Positions 29,376 to 38,080 of a DNA stretch of 64,000 nt are shown in pieces; position 1 is the first letter of the stretch; each line of letters opens with the position of its first letter. The position numbers were made by a program, and so were the translations under genes. The DNA is from Stenotrophomonas sp. 169. GTDB lineage: Bacteria; Pseudomonadota; Gammaproteobacteria; Xanthomonadales; Xanthomonadaceae. The notes below the pieces were generated by a model, which worked only from the letters and a program-made list of their open reading frames with translations, made no database searches and had not been told where the DNA came from. The stretch lies in NCBI RefSeq assembly GCF_014621775.1, contig NZ_CP061204.1:578501-642500 (forward strand), in the 5' to 3' direction.

Positions 29376-30107
29376 ATGGATATTCCCGGTACCGGCAGCA
29401 AGCATGACAAACGACATGCCAGCGCGGCGCTCGCGCTGCAGGGCGTGGTCGCAGACGGCCAGACCCTTGCCGTGGGCGGCTTCGGCCTGTGTGGCATCCC
29501 CGAGGCCCTGATCGCCGCATTGCGGGACAGTGGCGTCACCGGCCTGACCGTGATCTCCAACAACGCTGGCGTGGACGGATTCGGCCTTGGGCAACTGCTG
29601 GCCACCCGGCAGATCCGCAAGATGATTTCGTCCTACGTGGGCGAGAACAAAGAGTTCGAGCGGCAGTTCCTGGCCGGTGAGCTGGAGCTGGAGTTCAACC
29701 CGCAGGGCACGCTGGCCGAACGCCTGCGCGCCGGTGGCGCGGGCATCCCGGCGTTCTTCACCGCCACCGGCTACGGCACGGTAGTGGCCGAGGGCAAAGA
29801 AACCCGCGAGTTTGATGGCCGCCACTACGTGATGGAAACCGCACTGCGTGCGGACGTGGCGTTGATCAAGGCGTGGAAGGCGGACGAAGCCGGTAACCTG
29901 GTGTTCCGCCGCACGGCGCGCAATTTCAATCCGGCGTGCGCGATGGCCGGCAAGGTCTGCATCGCCGAGGTGGAAGAGGTGGTGCCGGTGGGCAGCATCG
30001 ACCCGGACCAGGTGCACCTACCCGGCATCTACGTGCATCGCATCGTGCACAACGCGCATCCTGAAAAGCGCATCGAACAGCGCACCGTCCGTACGGAGAA
30101 CACCTGA
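29376..30107 (+). CDS. scoA: 3-oxoacid (succinyl-CoA:acetoacetate) CoA-transferase, subunit A
   Basis: A 243-residue subunit A of a family I CoA-transferase that activates acetoacetate with succinyl-Co[15 protein letters not shown] and [15 protein letters not shown] are family hallmarks, as is [27 protein letters not shown] 29376 was preferred to an in-frame GTG 18 bases earlier. It is followed one base later by subunit B. The pair lies upstream of an AlkB-like gene in the same direction. Confidence 0.92.
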   Translation: MDIPGTGSKHDKRHASAALALQGVVADGQTLAVGGFGLCGIPEALIAALRDSGVTGLTVISNNAGVDGFGLGQLLATRQIRKMISSYVGENKEFERQFLAGELELEFNPQGTLAERLRAGGAGIPAFFTATGYGTVVAEGKETREFDGRHYVMETALRADVALIKAWKADEAGNLVFRRTARNFNPACAMAGKVCIAEVEEVVPVGSIDPDQVHLPGIYVHRIVHNAHPEKRIEQRTVRTENT

Positions 30108-30108
30108 C

Positions 30109-30741
30109 ATGGCCTGGACCCGTGACGAAATGGCGGCCCGCGCCGCGCGCGAACTGACCGACGGTGCGTACGTGAACCTGGGAATCGGCCTGCCGACCCT
30201 GGTCGCCAATCATATTCCGGACGGCGTCGATGTCTGGCTGCAGTCCGAGAATGGCCTGCTCGGGATCGGCCCGTTCCCAACAGAAGCCGAGATCGATCCG
30301 GACCTGATCAATGCCGGCAAGCAGACAGTGACCGCGCGCGCCGGTGCCAGCTATTTCGGCAGTGACGACAGTTTCGCGATGATCCGCGGCGGGCATGTGA
30401 ACCTGGCCATCCTGGGCGCCATGCAGGTGACCGATAGTGGCGACCTGGCCAACTGGATGGTGCCCGGCAAGATGGTCAAGGGCATGGGCGGTGCGATGGA
30501 CCTGGTGGCTGGTGTGCAGCGCGTGGTGGTGCTGATGGAGCACACCGCGAAGAACGGCGAACACAAGATCCTGAAGGACTGCTCGCTGCCGTTGACCGGG
30601 GTGGGCGTGGTCGACCGCATCATCACCGACCTGGCAGTCTTCGATGTCACCGACGCCGGACTGGTGTTGGTGGAAACCGCGCCGGGTGTGGAAGAGGCCG
30701 AGTTGCTTGAAAAGACCGGCGCGCCGTTCAAGCGCGCCTGA
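30109..30741 (+). CDS. scoB: 3-oxoacid (succinyl-CoA:acetoacetate) CoA-transferase, subunit B
   Basis: A 210-residue subunit B. The catalytic glutamate that forms the CoA thioester is E47 in the motif [29 protein letters not shown] precedes it and [21 protein letters not shown] follows; both are standard. The spacing of one base from scoA and the shared strand indicate an operon. Confidence 0.93.
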   Translation: MAWTRDEMAARAARELTDGAYVNLGIGLPTLVANHIPDGVDVWLQSENGLLGIGPFPTEAEIDPDLINAGKQTVTARAGASYFGSDDSFAMIRGGHVNLAILGAMQVTDSGDLANWMVPGKMVKGMGGAMDLVAGVQRVVVLMEHTAKNGEHKILKDCSLPLTGVGVVDRIITDLAVFDVTDAGLVLVETAPGVEEAELLEKTGAPFKRA

Positions 30742-30746
30742 CGACC

Positions 30747-31337
30747 TTGCTGTTCCCACAGGACCTGCCCGATGCCGATGTCCGCCACCTTCCGGGGTGG
30801 CTGCCGTCGGCACAGGCGCATGCACTGCTGGTCGCACTGCTGCACGACATACCGTGGGAAGTCCATCGCATCCGCATGTTTGGTCGCTGGGTCGATTCGC
30901 CCCGGTTGAGCTGCTGGATGGGCGATCCGGAGGCCCGCTATCGCTATTCGGGCGCTGACTTTCAGCCCCATCCGTGGAGTGCACTGCTGCTGCCGGTGCG
31001 CGATCGGCTGCAGGATGCGCTGGGTGCGCGTTTCAACAGCGTGCTGCTGAACCGGTACCGCAACGGCGCAGACAGCATGGGCTGGCACAGCGATGATGAG
31101 CCGGAGTTGGGGCATGCACCGGTGATCGCCTCATTGAGCCTGGGGGCATCACGACGCTTCCTGCTGCGGCGACGCGAAGAGCATGCGCGAAAGGCCGAGT
31201 ACCTGTTGGGCAACGGTGACCTGTTGATCATGTCGGGCGCTACGCAGCGGCACTATCAGCACGCGTTGCCAAAAGCCGCGGGTGAGCAGGCTGAGCGTAT
31301 GAACCTAACGTTCCGCTGCATTTTGCCGACGAGCTAG
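30747..31337 (+). CDS. alkB: AlkB-like Fe(II)/2-oxoglutarate-dependent dioxygenase
   Basis: A 196-residue dioxygenase expected to repair alkylated bases (1-methyladenine, 3-methylcytosine) by oxidative demethylation. The iron ligands are H114 and D116 in MGWHSDDEPELG and H172 in HYQHALPK. The 2-oxoglutarate arginines are in ERMNLTFR (R184, R190), the AlkB RxNxTFR motif. NRYRNGADSMGWH is close to the AlkB substrate lid. TTG 30747 is the only start near the scoB stop that keeps the N-terminus (LFPQDLPDADV). Confidence 0.88.
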   Translation: MLFPQDLPDADVRHLPGWLPSAQAHALLVALLHDIPWEVHRIRMFGRWVDSPRLSCWMGDPEARYRYSGADFQPHPWSALLLPVRDRLQDALGARFNSVLLNRYRNGADSMGWHSDDEPELGHAPVIASLSLGASRRFLLRRREEHARKAEYLLGNGDLLIMSGATQRHYQHALPKAAGEQAERMNLTFRCILPTS

Positions 31338-31367
31338 ATGCGTGCGGATGCGGATCGTTTCTACGCT

Positions 31368-32321
31368 TCAGCGGATCAGGTCGACTGCAGCTGACAGAAC
31401 ACCTCGACCGAAGCGCTGATAGTTGCCTGCAAACAATTCTTCAAGCACCACAGGGATACGGCGGAAACGGGACAGGGGAAGGTTGGCCCGGTTCGTTATG
31501 TGTTGCTGCTTCTGCTTGATCAGTGCCCGGATGGATGCAGGCAAGTGAAGCTGTTGCGCGCGAGTCAGCAGGTCGGCTGAAAGATCCTGTTGCAGATGCT
31601 GCTGGCGTCTCTCGGCAGGGCGCAGTGGATCGTTGCCACCCAAGCCAAGCTGATTACTGTCGTGGAGACGATAATCGACCAACGGAGAGTCCAGGGTGTC
31701 TACGTCGCCACGCATGGCGGCCAATGTCACGATCCATGCATCGTGCACCCATCCTGACTCAGGAAGCGGCAGCGCGTCGGCCAGCACGATGTGACGAAAT
31801 GCCATGGTGGCGCCGGTGACCATGTCACGCTTGAAAAGCAGGGTCAGCCCGGCGCCCTGATGCATCTGGCGCACCTCGCGTGTACCCACTTTCAGCGACC
31901 GGAACAGGCTCCGTGGCAGCACCTTGCCGTCCCCATCAATCAGCCGCGCATTCGTGTGCAATGCAAGCAGTCCAGGCCGCATCTCGAACTCCGCACAGAT
32001 GCGCGCCAGCTTGTCCGCATGCCAGACATCATCCTGATCGCACAGGAAGATGACCTCGCCCGTGCACGCGCGCAGCGCGCCATCGAAGTTGCATCGGTAG
32101 CCGACATTACGGGCATTGACCTGCAGGTCCACCGAGATCCCCAGCGCTTCTGCCACGGGCACAAATGCGCGCAGGATCTCAACCGTTCGATCGCCCGACA
32201 CGTCATCGCGGATGACGATCTGGTCCGGCAGTCGCGTCTGTGACAACAGGCTGTCCAGCTGCTCCTGCAGGAAGCGCTCGCCGTTGTAGGTACAGACCGC
32301 AATAGACGTCGAAAGAGGCAT
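31368..32321 (-). CDS. Family 2 glycosyltransferase, rhamnosyltransferase-like
   Basis: A 317-residue GT-A glycosyltransferase. It opens STSIAVCTYNGERFLQEQL, has the donor-metal motif CDQDDVWH (about 96-103) and the GWVHDAWI acceptor-site region. This combination is common in enzymes that add rhamnose to polysaccharides, and dTDP-rhamnose genes lie about 7 kb away, so L-rhamnose is a plausible donor. ATG 32321 follows an in-frame TTG. It stands alone between the converging AlkB gene and the lipid-transport operon. Confidence 0.8.
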   Translation of the reverse strand: MPLSTSIAVCTYNGERFLQEQLDSLLSQTRLPDQIVIRDDVSGDRTVEILRAFVPVAEALGISVDLQVNARNVGYRCNFDGALRACTGEVIFLCDQDDVWHADKLARICAEFEMRPGLLALHTNARLIDGDGKVLPRSLFRSLKVGTREVRQMHQGAGLTLLFKRDMVTGATMAFRHIVLADALPLPESGWVHDAWIVTLAAMRGDVDTLDSPLVDYRLHDSNQLGLGGNDPLRPAERRQQHLQQDLSADLLTRAQQLHLPASIRALIKQKQQHITNRANLPLSRFRRIPVVLEELFAGNYQRFGRGVLSAAVDLIR

Positions 32322-32368
32322 CAAAAGGACCAGACAGGGCAGGCCCGGATTATGCCATCGCCGGTCCG

Positions 32369-32392
32369 TGGCTGCCGGCCAGCGGCCGGCAC
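32369..32392. terminator. Possible hairpin after the lipid-transport operon
   Basis: TGGCTGCCGGCC/GGCCGGCAC-type inverted repeat around a short AGC loop lies about 15 bases past the end of the auxiliary lipoprotein gene on the reverse strand. There is no T-run, so terminator function is uncertain. Confidence 0.35.
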
Positions 32393-32402
32393 GACCGGAT
32401 CC

Positions 32403-33056
32403 TCAACGCAGCAGACTGGCGTCCGTATCCTGCTGCCCCGTCGTCAACGCCCAGCCCACCACCTCCGCCGTCAGCGCGTTCATACCGCGCTCGAATGCGG
32501 CCGCGACGGCCGGCACGTCGGTGCTGCCCACCGGCTGTTCCTGGCGGAACGTACGGTCGGCCACCACGCGCTGGTCCACGACGTGAATCAGCTTGGTGTT
32601 GATCTCGATCAGCACCGTCGGTGTCGGCTGGCCCCGGTAGTCCGATTCAAACCGGCGGATATCGGTGGCGAGGCGGTAATCGGCACGAATGCCGGCGGCG
32701 GATCGGGCCACGCCGGCAATGCGGCCGGAATCCTCAAAGCCGCGCAGCAGCGCGTCTTCCATCATGTCGGTGGCCGGCTGTGCCCACGTGGCACCGCTGT
32801 AGATTTCCAGCTCGGCCGGCGTAGGCCGCACGTTGATGCGCGGGCTGTCGACCATGCGCGTCGCGCTTGGCTTGGACAGCACCAGCTGCCAGGCCACGGT
32901 CGGCCAGGAAGGATCGACCTTGACCTGCAGGGCAGGCGCATAGATGGTCACGGCGTTGCGATCGCCGCCCGCCAGGATCGAACAACCGGCCAGGCTGGCC
33001 AGCAGGGCTGCCGGCAGCAGCAGGCGCATCAGGGACAGGGATGGCATGCGGTTCAT
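32403..33056 (-). CDS. ABC-type transport auxiliary lipoprotein (PqiC/MlaX-like)
   Basis: A 217-residue lipoprotein with lipobox LAGC (Cys25) and the domain seen in PqiC-type auxiliary proteins of lipid ABC importers. RNAVTIYAPALQVKVDPSWP and the repeated short beta strands with VLIEINTKLIHVVDQRVVADRTF fit that family. It is last in a four-gene operon (permease, ATPase, MCE protein, lipoprotein); its start overlaps the MCE gene by four bases. It would sit in the outer membrane facing the periplasm. Confidence 0.82.
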   Translation of the reverse strand: MNRMPSLSLMRLLLPAALLASLAGCSILAGGDRNAVTIYAPALQVKVDPSWPTVAWQLVLSKPSATRMVDSPRINVRPTPAELEIYSGATWAQPATDMMEDALLRGFEDSGRIAGVARSAAGIRADYRLATDIRRFESDYRGQPTPTVLIEINTKLIHVVDQRVVADRTFRQEQPVGSTDVPAVAAAFERGMNALTAEVVGWALTTGQQDTDASLLR

Positions 33057-33979
33057 TCGGGTTCGAACTCCTTCGGTGCGTCGCGGCCAAGCAGGTAGCG
33101 CGCGGGGTTGTTCTCAAGACGGTCGCTGACCCGGCGCAGATCGCGGATCAGCCCGCGCAGTTCGGTCAGGGTCGGGCCCAGCTGGCCCAGGCCATCGCTG
33201 GCAAAGCTGTTGATCGCTGCGCGGTTCTCGCCAAGGATCGAATCGGCATTGCCAGCCGCCGAATCCATCTTGGTCATCGTGGCGTCCAGCTTGTCGATGA
33301 TGCCCGGCAGCTGCTGCACCAGATTCTGATCCAGACGCTTCATGGTGCCGTTGGTGGTCTTCAGGGTTTCATCCAGGCTGCGTGCGGCATTGCGCGCGCT
33401 GAGCAGCAGGGCCTGGGTACCCTGGTCGCGGTCGGCGAGGCCGCCGCTGATGGTTTCGATGTTGGCCAGCGTGGCGTTGATCGCGGCCACGTTGCGGTCG
33501 CTCAGCACCTGGTCCATGCGCTCGACGATGCGGTTGGCCACGTCGGTGATGTTCTGCAGCGCCGACGGCGTGGTCGGGATGATCGGGTACGGATCCTTGT
33601 TCACCGAGGTCAACGCTGGCGACTGCGGGGTGCCGCCACTGAGCTGGATGATCGACGGGCCGGTCAGGCTGGTGATGGCCAGCTTGGCGCGGGTGTCGGT
33701 CTTTACCGGGGTGGTGGAGTTCAGGCGGATCTTGGCGACCACCTGGCGCGGGTCATCCGGCACCAGGCTGAGCTCGGTGATCGAGCCCACCGCGATGCCG
33801 TTGTACTGCACCGGGCTGCCGACGGTCAGGCCGGTCACCGCTTCACGGAAGACCACGCGGTACTCCTGCCAGGTCCGGTCGGACGAGTATTTGGCTGCCC
33901 ACAGGCCAAAGGCCAGCAGGGCCAGGCCGGTGATCAGGGTGAACGCGCCGATCAGCACGTAGTTGGCTTTTGTTTCCAT
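33053..33979 (-). CDS. MCE-domain lipid-binding protein (MlaD-like)
   Basis: A 308-residue protein with one N-terminal membrane anchor (YVLIGAFTLITGLALLAFGLW), an MCE domain (about 38-115; FREAVTGLTVGSPVQYNGIAVG), and a long helical C-terminal part that would form the tunnel or needle. It binds phospholipid in the periplasm for the ABC complex. It lies three bases after the ATPase gene. Length and single MCE domain fit the MlaD/TtgC group, though the tail is longer than in E. coli MlaD. Confidence 0.88.
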   Translation of the reverse strand: METKANYVLIGAFTLITGLALLAFGLWAAKYSSDRTWQEYRVVFREAVTGLTVGSPVQYNGIAVGSITELSLVPDDPRQVVAKIRLNSTTPVKTDTRAKLAITSLTGPSIIQLSGGTPQSPALTSVNKDPYPIIPTTPSALQNITDVANRIVERMDQVLSDRNVAAINATLANIETISGGLADRDQGTQALLLSARNAARSLDETLKTTNGTMKRLDQNLVQQLPGIIDKLDATMTKMDSAAGNADSILGENRAAINSFASDGLGQLGPTLTELRGLIRDLRRVSDRLENNPARYLLGRDAPKEFEPE

Positions 33980-33982
33980 GAC

Positions 33983-34822
33983 TCAGGCACTCTCGGTCTG
34001 TTCGCCGCGCGCGGCACGCGCACGAGGTCCGTGGAAATATTCCTGGATCCACGGATGGTCCAGTTTCTCGATCTCGGCCAGCGGTGCGTTGGCCACGACC
34101 TTGCGGTCCGCCAGCACCGCCACCCGGTCACAGATGGCATACAACGTGTCCAGATCGTGTGTGATCAGGAATACAGTCAGGCCCAGCGCTTCCTGCAGGG
34201 TCTTGATCAGGCGGTCGAACGCGGCCGCGCCGATCGGGTCGAGTCCGGCGGTGGGTTCGTCCAGGAACAGCAGCGGCGGGTCCAGTGCCAGCGCACGTGC
34301 CAGGCCGGCACGTTTGCGCATGCCACCGGACAACTGCGATGGCAGCTTGTTGATCGCATCCGCCGGCAGGCCGGCCAGTTTCACTTTCAGCAGGGCCAGC
34401 TCGTAATGCCAGCGCTCCGGCAACTCGCGATGGTGTTCTTTAAGCGGCACCTGCACGTTCTCGCCCACGGTCAGCGACGAGAACAACGCGCCATCCTGGA
34501 ACAACACACCGGTGTTGCGCTGGATGTGCAGGCGGCTTTCGGCGTCACCGCCGCGTGCATCCCGCCCCAATACTTCGATCTGCCCTTCGTCCGGGGTACG
34601 CAGGCCCAGGATCGAGCGCATCAGCACCGATTTACCGGTGCCCGAGCCGCCGACCACGCCCAGGATCTCGCCGCGACGCACGTCGAGGTCCAGGTCTTCG
34701 TGCACAGTCTGCGTGCCGAAGCGATTCACCAGCCCGCGCACGCGGATCGCGAGGTTGCCCTCATCGCCGCTGCGTTCGTCGTCGGCGGGAGCGGGAGTAG
34801 CGTTCAATTCGTCCACGGTCAC
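33983..34822 (-). CDS. Lipid ABC transporter ATP-binding protein (MlaF-like)
   Basis: A 279-residue ATPase with Walker A GGSGTGKSVL, signature LSGGMRKRAGLARAL (the MlaF/TtgA form), Walker B LLFLDEPTAGLDP and H-switch THD. GTG 34822 was chosen because it overlaps the permease stop (GTGA). An ATG seven codons earlier (34843) also works and would overlap by 25 bases. It powers phospholipid movement between the outer and inner membranes. Confidence 0.88.
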   Translation of the reverse strand: MTVDELNATPAPADDERSGDEGNLAIRVRGLVNRFGTQTVHEDLDLDVRRGEILGVVGGSGTGKSVLMRSILGLRTPDEGQIEVLGRDARGGDAESRLHIQRNTGVLFQDGALFSSLTVGENVQVPLKEHHRELPERWHYELALLKVKLAGLPADAINKLPSQLSGGMRKRAGLARALALDPPLLFLDEPTAGLDPIGAAAFDRLIKTLQEALGLTVFLITHDLDTLYAICDRVAVLADRKVVANAPLAEIEKLDHPWIQEYFHGPRARAARGEQTESA

Positions 34823-35931
34823 CAGCCCACCTGCATGAACCACAGCGCCGCGAAGGCGTCGAGGATGATCACCAGCGAAATGGCCTGGACCACGCTGGAC
34901 GTCGTGCGCTCACCGACGGACTGCGCGGTGCCTTCGACTTTCAGGCCTTCCAGGCAGCCGATCAGGCCGATCACCAAGGCGAACACGGGGGCCTTGGACA
35001 GGCCGACCAGCATGTTGCGTACTTCCATCGTGTCGTACATGCGCGCGATGTACATCTGCGGCGGGATATCCAGGTCGAAGGCGCCGACGGTGATGCCGCC
35101 GGCCAGGCCAGCGATCATCGCGATGAAGGTCAGTAGCGGCAGCGTAATGAGCAGGGCCACGATGCGCGGCAGCACCAGCAGGTCCATCGGGTCCAGGCCG
35201 AGCGTGCGCATCGCATCGATTTCCTCGCGTGCCTTCATCGCGCCGATCTGCGCGGTGAACGCGCTGGCGGTGCGGCCGGCGAGGACGATGGCGGTCAGCA
35301 GTACCGCGAACTCACGCAGGAAGGCGATGCTGACCAGCTCCACCACGTAGATCTCCGCGCCGAAGTCGCGCAGGATCGTCGAGCCCAGGAAGGCGATCAC
35401 CGCGCCGACCAGATAGGAGAGCAGGGCCACCAGCGGGACGGCGTCCAAGCCGACCTGTTCCATCTGGTGCACGGTGGCGGTCAGCCGGAATCGACGCGGT
35501 TCCTTGACCAGCCGGGCACCCTTGACCAGGCTTTCGCCGAGGAAGCTGGCCAGCGCGACGATGTTCTGTCCGGTAGCGTGCATGCTGCGGCCCAGACGTT
35601 CCAGCGCGGCCAGTACGCCGAGATCGCGTTTCTTCTTGGGCCGGTCGTCGGCCACCTCTTCGATGGTGCTGACCAGGGCTTGATGGTCCTCGCGGAACTG
35701 CACGGCATCGGGCTGCAGGTCAGCGCGGTGCGCGACCCGCAGCAGTTGCAGCACGCCGGCCGAGTCCAACTGATCGATGCCGGTGGCATCGATACGGGTC
35801 AGCGGTTGGGGCAGGTCGCGCAGGACCTCGGCCGACTGCAGCGCCGTATGCAGCGTCCAGCGTCCGGACAAGCGGATGCTGCCGGGCTGGTCGGCGTCGA
35901 TTTCGATCTGGGGTGCGGTGTCGGTGGTCAT
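34819..35931 (-). CDS. MlaE-family lipid ABC permease fused to an N-terminal STAS-like domain
   Basis: A 370-residue protein. Residues about 10-100 resemble a STAS domain (RLSGRWTLHTALQS, IDATGIDQLDSAGVLQLLRV). The rest is an MlaE permease with AVIAFLGSTILRDFGAEIYVVEL, REFAVLLTAIVLAGRTASAFTAQIG and the EEIDAMRTLGLDP motif. In E. coli the STAS protein MlaB is separate; here it is fused. The chosen ATG 35931 begins TTDTAPQIEID; a nearby ATG at 35940 is possible, and a frame extending to 36075 would cross the divergent gene's start. It leads the four-gene operon. Confidence 0.88.
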   Translation of the reverse strand: MTTDTAPQIEIDADQPGSIRLSGRWTLHTALQSAEVLRDLPQPLTRIDATGIDQLDSAGVLQLLRVAHRADLQPDAVQFREDHQALVSTIEEVADDRPKKKRDLGVLAALERLGRSMHATGQNIVALASFLGESLVKGARLVKEPRRFRLTATVHQMEQVGLDAVPLVALLSYLVGAVIAFLGSTILRDFGAEIYVVELVSIAFLREFAVLLTAIVLAGRTASAFTAQIGAMKAREEIDAMRTLGLDPMDLLVLPRIVALLITLPLLTFIAMIAGLAGGITVGAFDLDIPPQMYIARMYDTMEVRNMLVGLSKAPVFALVIGLIGCLEGLKVEGTAQSVGERTTSSVVQAISLVIILDAFAALWFMQVGW

Positions 35932-36034
35932 GGTGGGCATCAAGGATGCAGCATAGCGTGTGCATGTCGCATGCAGCGTAGGTCCTGTCCGAATGTCCTT
36001 CTGCACGGGGCGGGGCTGGGTGATACTACCGCGC

Positions 36035-37294
36035 ATGCCTGTCGACGCCTCTCCCATCACCTCGCCCCCGGCCACCTATGCGCAGCGGGTAGCCTTCGTC
36101 TGCGAAATCGCCGGACGCCTGCACAGCTATGGAACGACGGCGCAGCGCCTGGAGGCGGCCGTTGTGGCGTTGGCGCAGCAGCTGGGGCTGGATTGTGAGC
36201 CGTGGTCGAACCCGACCGGCATCATCCTCAGTTTCAGCGACCCGGCCAAGGCCATCGGCTCCAGTGACATCACCCGGGTGATCCGCCTGGCACCGGGCGA
36301 GAACGACCTGCACAAGCTCAGTGTGGCCGATCGGATCGCCGAGGATGTGGCCAACGGGCGCATGAGCCTGGCGCAAGGGCATACCGCGCTGCGCCAGCTC
36401 GATGCCGACCCCGGCATGCGCGGCAAGATCAAGGAAGTGCTGTCCTACAGCCTGGGCGCGGCCGGCGTGGCGGGCCTGTGGAAGCTGCCTTGGCTGGATA
36501 TCGCGACCGCTGGCGTGATCGGCCTGCTGATCGGCCTGTTGGGGCGCTGGACCAGCCAGCGCGCAGCAACCAAGGAAGCCAGTGAAGCGTTGGCGGCGCT
36601 GCTGGCGGGCCTGGTGGCGACGCTTGTGGCGACTTACGTGGGTGCGTTGAACCTCAACACAGTGGTGATCGCGTCGTTGGTGATCCTGTTGCCGGGTATG
36701 TCGCTGACCAACGCAGTCAATGAACTGGCCAGCCAACATTGGGTGTCCGGCACGGCGCGGGTGGCCGGTGCGCTGACCACGATCATGAAGCTCACCGTCG
36801 GCGCGATGATCGCGGTGACGCTGGCTGACGTGATCGGCCTGGATCCGGTAGTGCGCGCGTCGCGTCCGCAGGGGGCGTGGGTGGAATGGAGTGCGCTGCT
36901 CATCGCTGCGATCGCCTTCGCCATGCTGTTCAAGGCCAGTCGTCGGGACTTCCCGTGGGTGCTGGCGGCCTGCGTGGCGGGTTATGCGATCTCCAAGTTC
37001 GCCGGCCATGCGTGGGGTGCGCCTGCGGGCATCTTCCTGTCGGCGATGCTGCTCACCGCGGCGGGCAATCTGTTTGGTCGCGTGGTGCAGCGGCCGGGAG
37101 CGATCATCCGCCTGCCGGGCATCATCATGATGGTGCCCGGCAGTACCAGTCTGCGCGGGGTGCTGACCTTGGTGCAGCAGCAGGATGTGGGGGCGGGGCA
37201 GGGGGTGTTCCTGACGGTGCTCAACGTGGTGATGGCGCTGGTGGCGGGGTTGTTGTTCGGCAATCTGCTGATACCGGCGCGCAAGACGTTGTAA
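36035..37294 (+). CDS. Threonine/serine exporter family membrane protein (ThrE-like)
   Basis: A 419-residue protein combining an N-terminal ThrE domain (YAQRVAFVCEIAGRLHSYG, then a cytoplasmic region ending QLDADPGMRG) and about ten transmembrane helices in two halves. NELASQHWVSGTARVAGA in the first half and MMVPGSTSLRGVL in the second are typical of the fused ThrE form. It probably exports threonine or serine by proton antiport. ATG 36035 starts at the family-like N-terminus. It is divergent from the lipid operon. Confidence 0.85.
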   Translation: MPVDASPITSPPATYAQRVAFVCEIAGRLHSYGTTAQRLEAAVVALAQQLGLDCEPWSNPTGIILSFSDPAKAIGSSDITRVIRLAPGENDLHKLSVADRIAEDVANGRMSLAQGHTALRQLDADPGMRGKIKEVLSYSLGAAGVAGLWKLPWLDIATAGVIGLLIGLLGRWTSQRAATKEASEALAALLAGLVATLVATYVGALNLNTVVIASLVILLPGMSLTNAVNELASQHWVSGTARVAGALTTIMKLTVGAMIAVTLADVIGLDPVVRASRPQGAWVEWSALLIAAIAFAMLFKASRRDFPWVLAACVAGYAISKFAGHAWGAPAGIFLSAMLLTAAGNLFGRVVQRPGAIIRLPGIIMMVPGSTSLRGVLTLVQQQDVGAGQGVFLTVLNVVMALVAGLLFGNLLIPARKTL

Positions 37295-37345
37295 CGGGGG
37301 CGAACGGGCTGGGTCCCCTCGCGGCTGGCAGCTTGTTTGGTAGAT

Positions 37346-37462
37346 GTCCGGGGCAGGGCCGGGCGGGGAGGCTATGCGGGGCACGCGCAAGTACGTCCAT
37401 GTAGCTCTTCGCGGCTCCTGCCGCTCAAGGCCCCGCACAGCCTCCCCGCCCGGCCCTCGGAC
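37346..37462. repeat. Long imperfect GC-rich inverted repeat
   Basis: The arms 37346-37382 and 37430-37462 are nearly complementary (GTCCG...AGGGCCGGGCGGGGAGGCT against AGCCTCCCCGCCCGGCCCT...GGAC), with a 47-base loop containing GTACGTCCATGTAGCTC. It is non-coding and lies between thrE-like and the H-NS-like gene. A related structure lies at 50608-50712. Confidence 0.75.
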
Positions 37463-37510
37463 ACGATCCGGTGACTGCCAGGCCGCGTATGAAAGAGAGA
37501 TGGGGCATAA

Positions 37511-37540
37511 AAAAACGCCGGCTTCGCAGCCGGCGTTTTT
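37511..37540. terminator. Bidirectional intrinsic terminator between the ThrE-like and H-NS-like genes
   Basis: Stem AACGCCGGCT/AGCCGGCGTT with loop TCGC, an A-run on the left and a T-run on the right. It lies 18 bases from the stop of the H-NS-like gene on the reverse strand. Confidence 0.9.
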
Positions 37541-37557
37541 CAGATCGATCGGCCTTT

Positions 37558-37932
37558 TCAGGCTTTCTTGATCAGGTATTCCTCGACCTTCTTGCCCTTG
37601 CTCGTCAGCTCGGCCAACCAGCGCGGCTGCTTGCCACGGCCGGTCCAGGTTTCCTTGGTGTTGGCCGGGTTGCGGTACTTCGGTGCCACCTTGCCCAGCT
37701 TGCGGCCGGCGGTTTTCGACGGGGCCTTGGTCGCGGCCTTGCGGGCACGCGGGGCGGGGGCGCCACCGAACAGTTCTTCGATGCTGTAGCCCTCAACCTT
37801 CGCCAGCTTTTCCAGCTGTGCGCGCACCTTGGTGATCGGGCGGCGCTTGGCGACGATGGTCTGCTGCTTCTTGGCGGTGCGGATCAGTGCGCCAAGTTCG
37901 CGTGCCGACAGACCGGTCAGATCAATACTCAT
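37558..37932 (-). CDS. H-NS-like nucleoid protein
   Basis: A 124-residue basic protein of the H-NS histone-like family. The N-terminal helical part (about 5-50) would oligomerise, a basic Ala/Lys/Arg-rich linker lies at 62-85, and the C-terminal DNA-binding motif is YRNPANTKETWTGRGKQPRWL (about 89-109). It binds AT-rich, often foreign, DNA and silences it; related to XrvA-type proteins of Xanthomonas. ATG 37932 was chosen because the family begins MSIDLTGLSARELG; 28 further upstream codons look untranslated. Confidence 0.9.
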   Translation of the reverse strand: MSIDLTGLSARELGALIRTAKKQQTIVAKRRPITKVRAQLEKLAKVEGYSIEELFGGAPAPRARKAATKAPSKTAGRKLGKVAPKYRNPANTKETWTGRGKQPRWLAELTSKGKKVEEYLIKKA

Positions 37933-38050
37933 GCAGTGCTCCAGATAATAGGGAAGGGTCTGCCAGTCCGTGGCTCGGGCCCAAGAGTAATGCGCATTTC
38001 CGGCAAGCACAAACAAAATCGTGAATCGGTGAGGGCGATGGGGAAAATGA

Positions 38051-38075
38051 AAAGGCCGGGATAATCCCGGCCTTT
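38051..38075 (-). terminator. Intrinsic terminator of proS
   Basis: AAAGGCCGGGATAATCCCGGCCTTT, a 10-bp perfect stem with an ATAAT-type loop, begins 6 bases beyond the proS stop on the reverse strand and ends in a short T-stretch. Confidence 0.8.
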
Positions 38076-38080
38076 CATCA

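Noticed and set aside
33041..35350. A 769-codon forward open frame opposite the lipid-transport operon
   Set aside because: It is antisense to the MCE, ATPase and permease genes, which have clear motifs; the frame has no recognisable domain.
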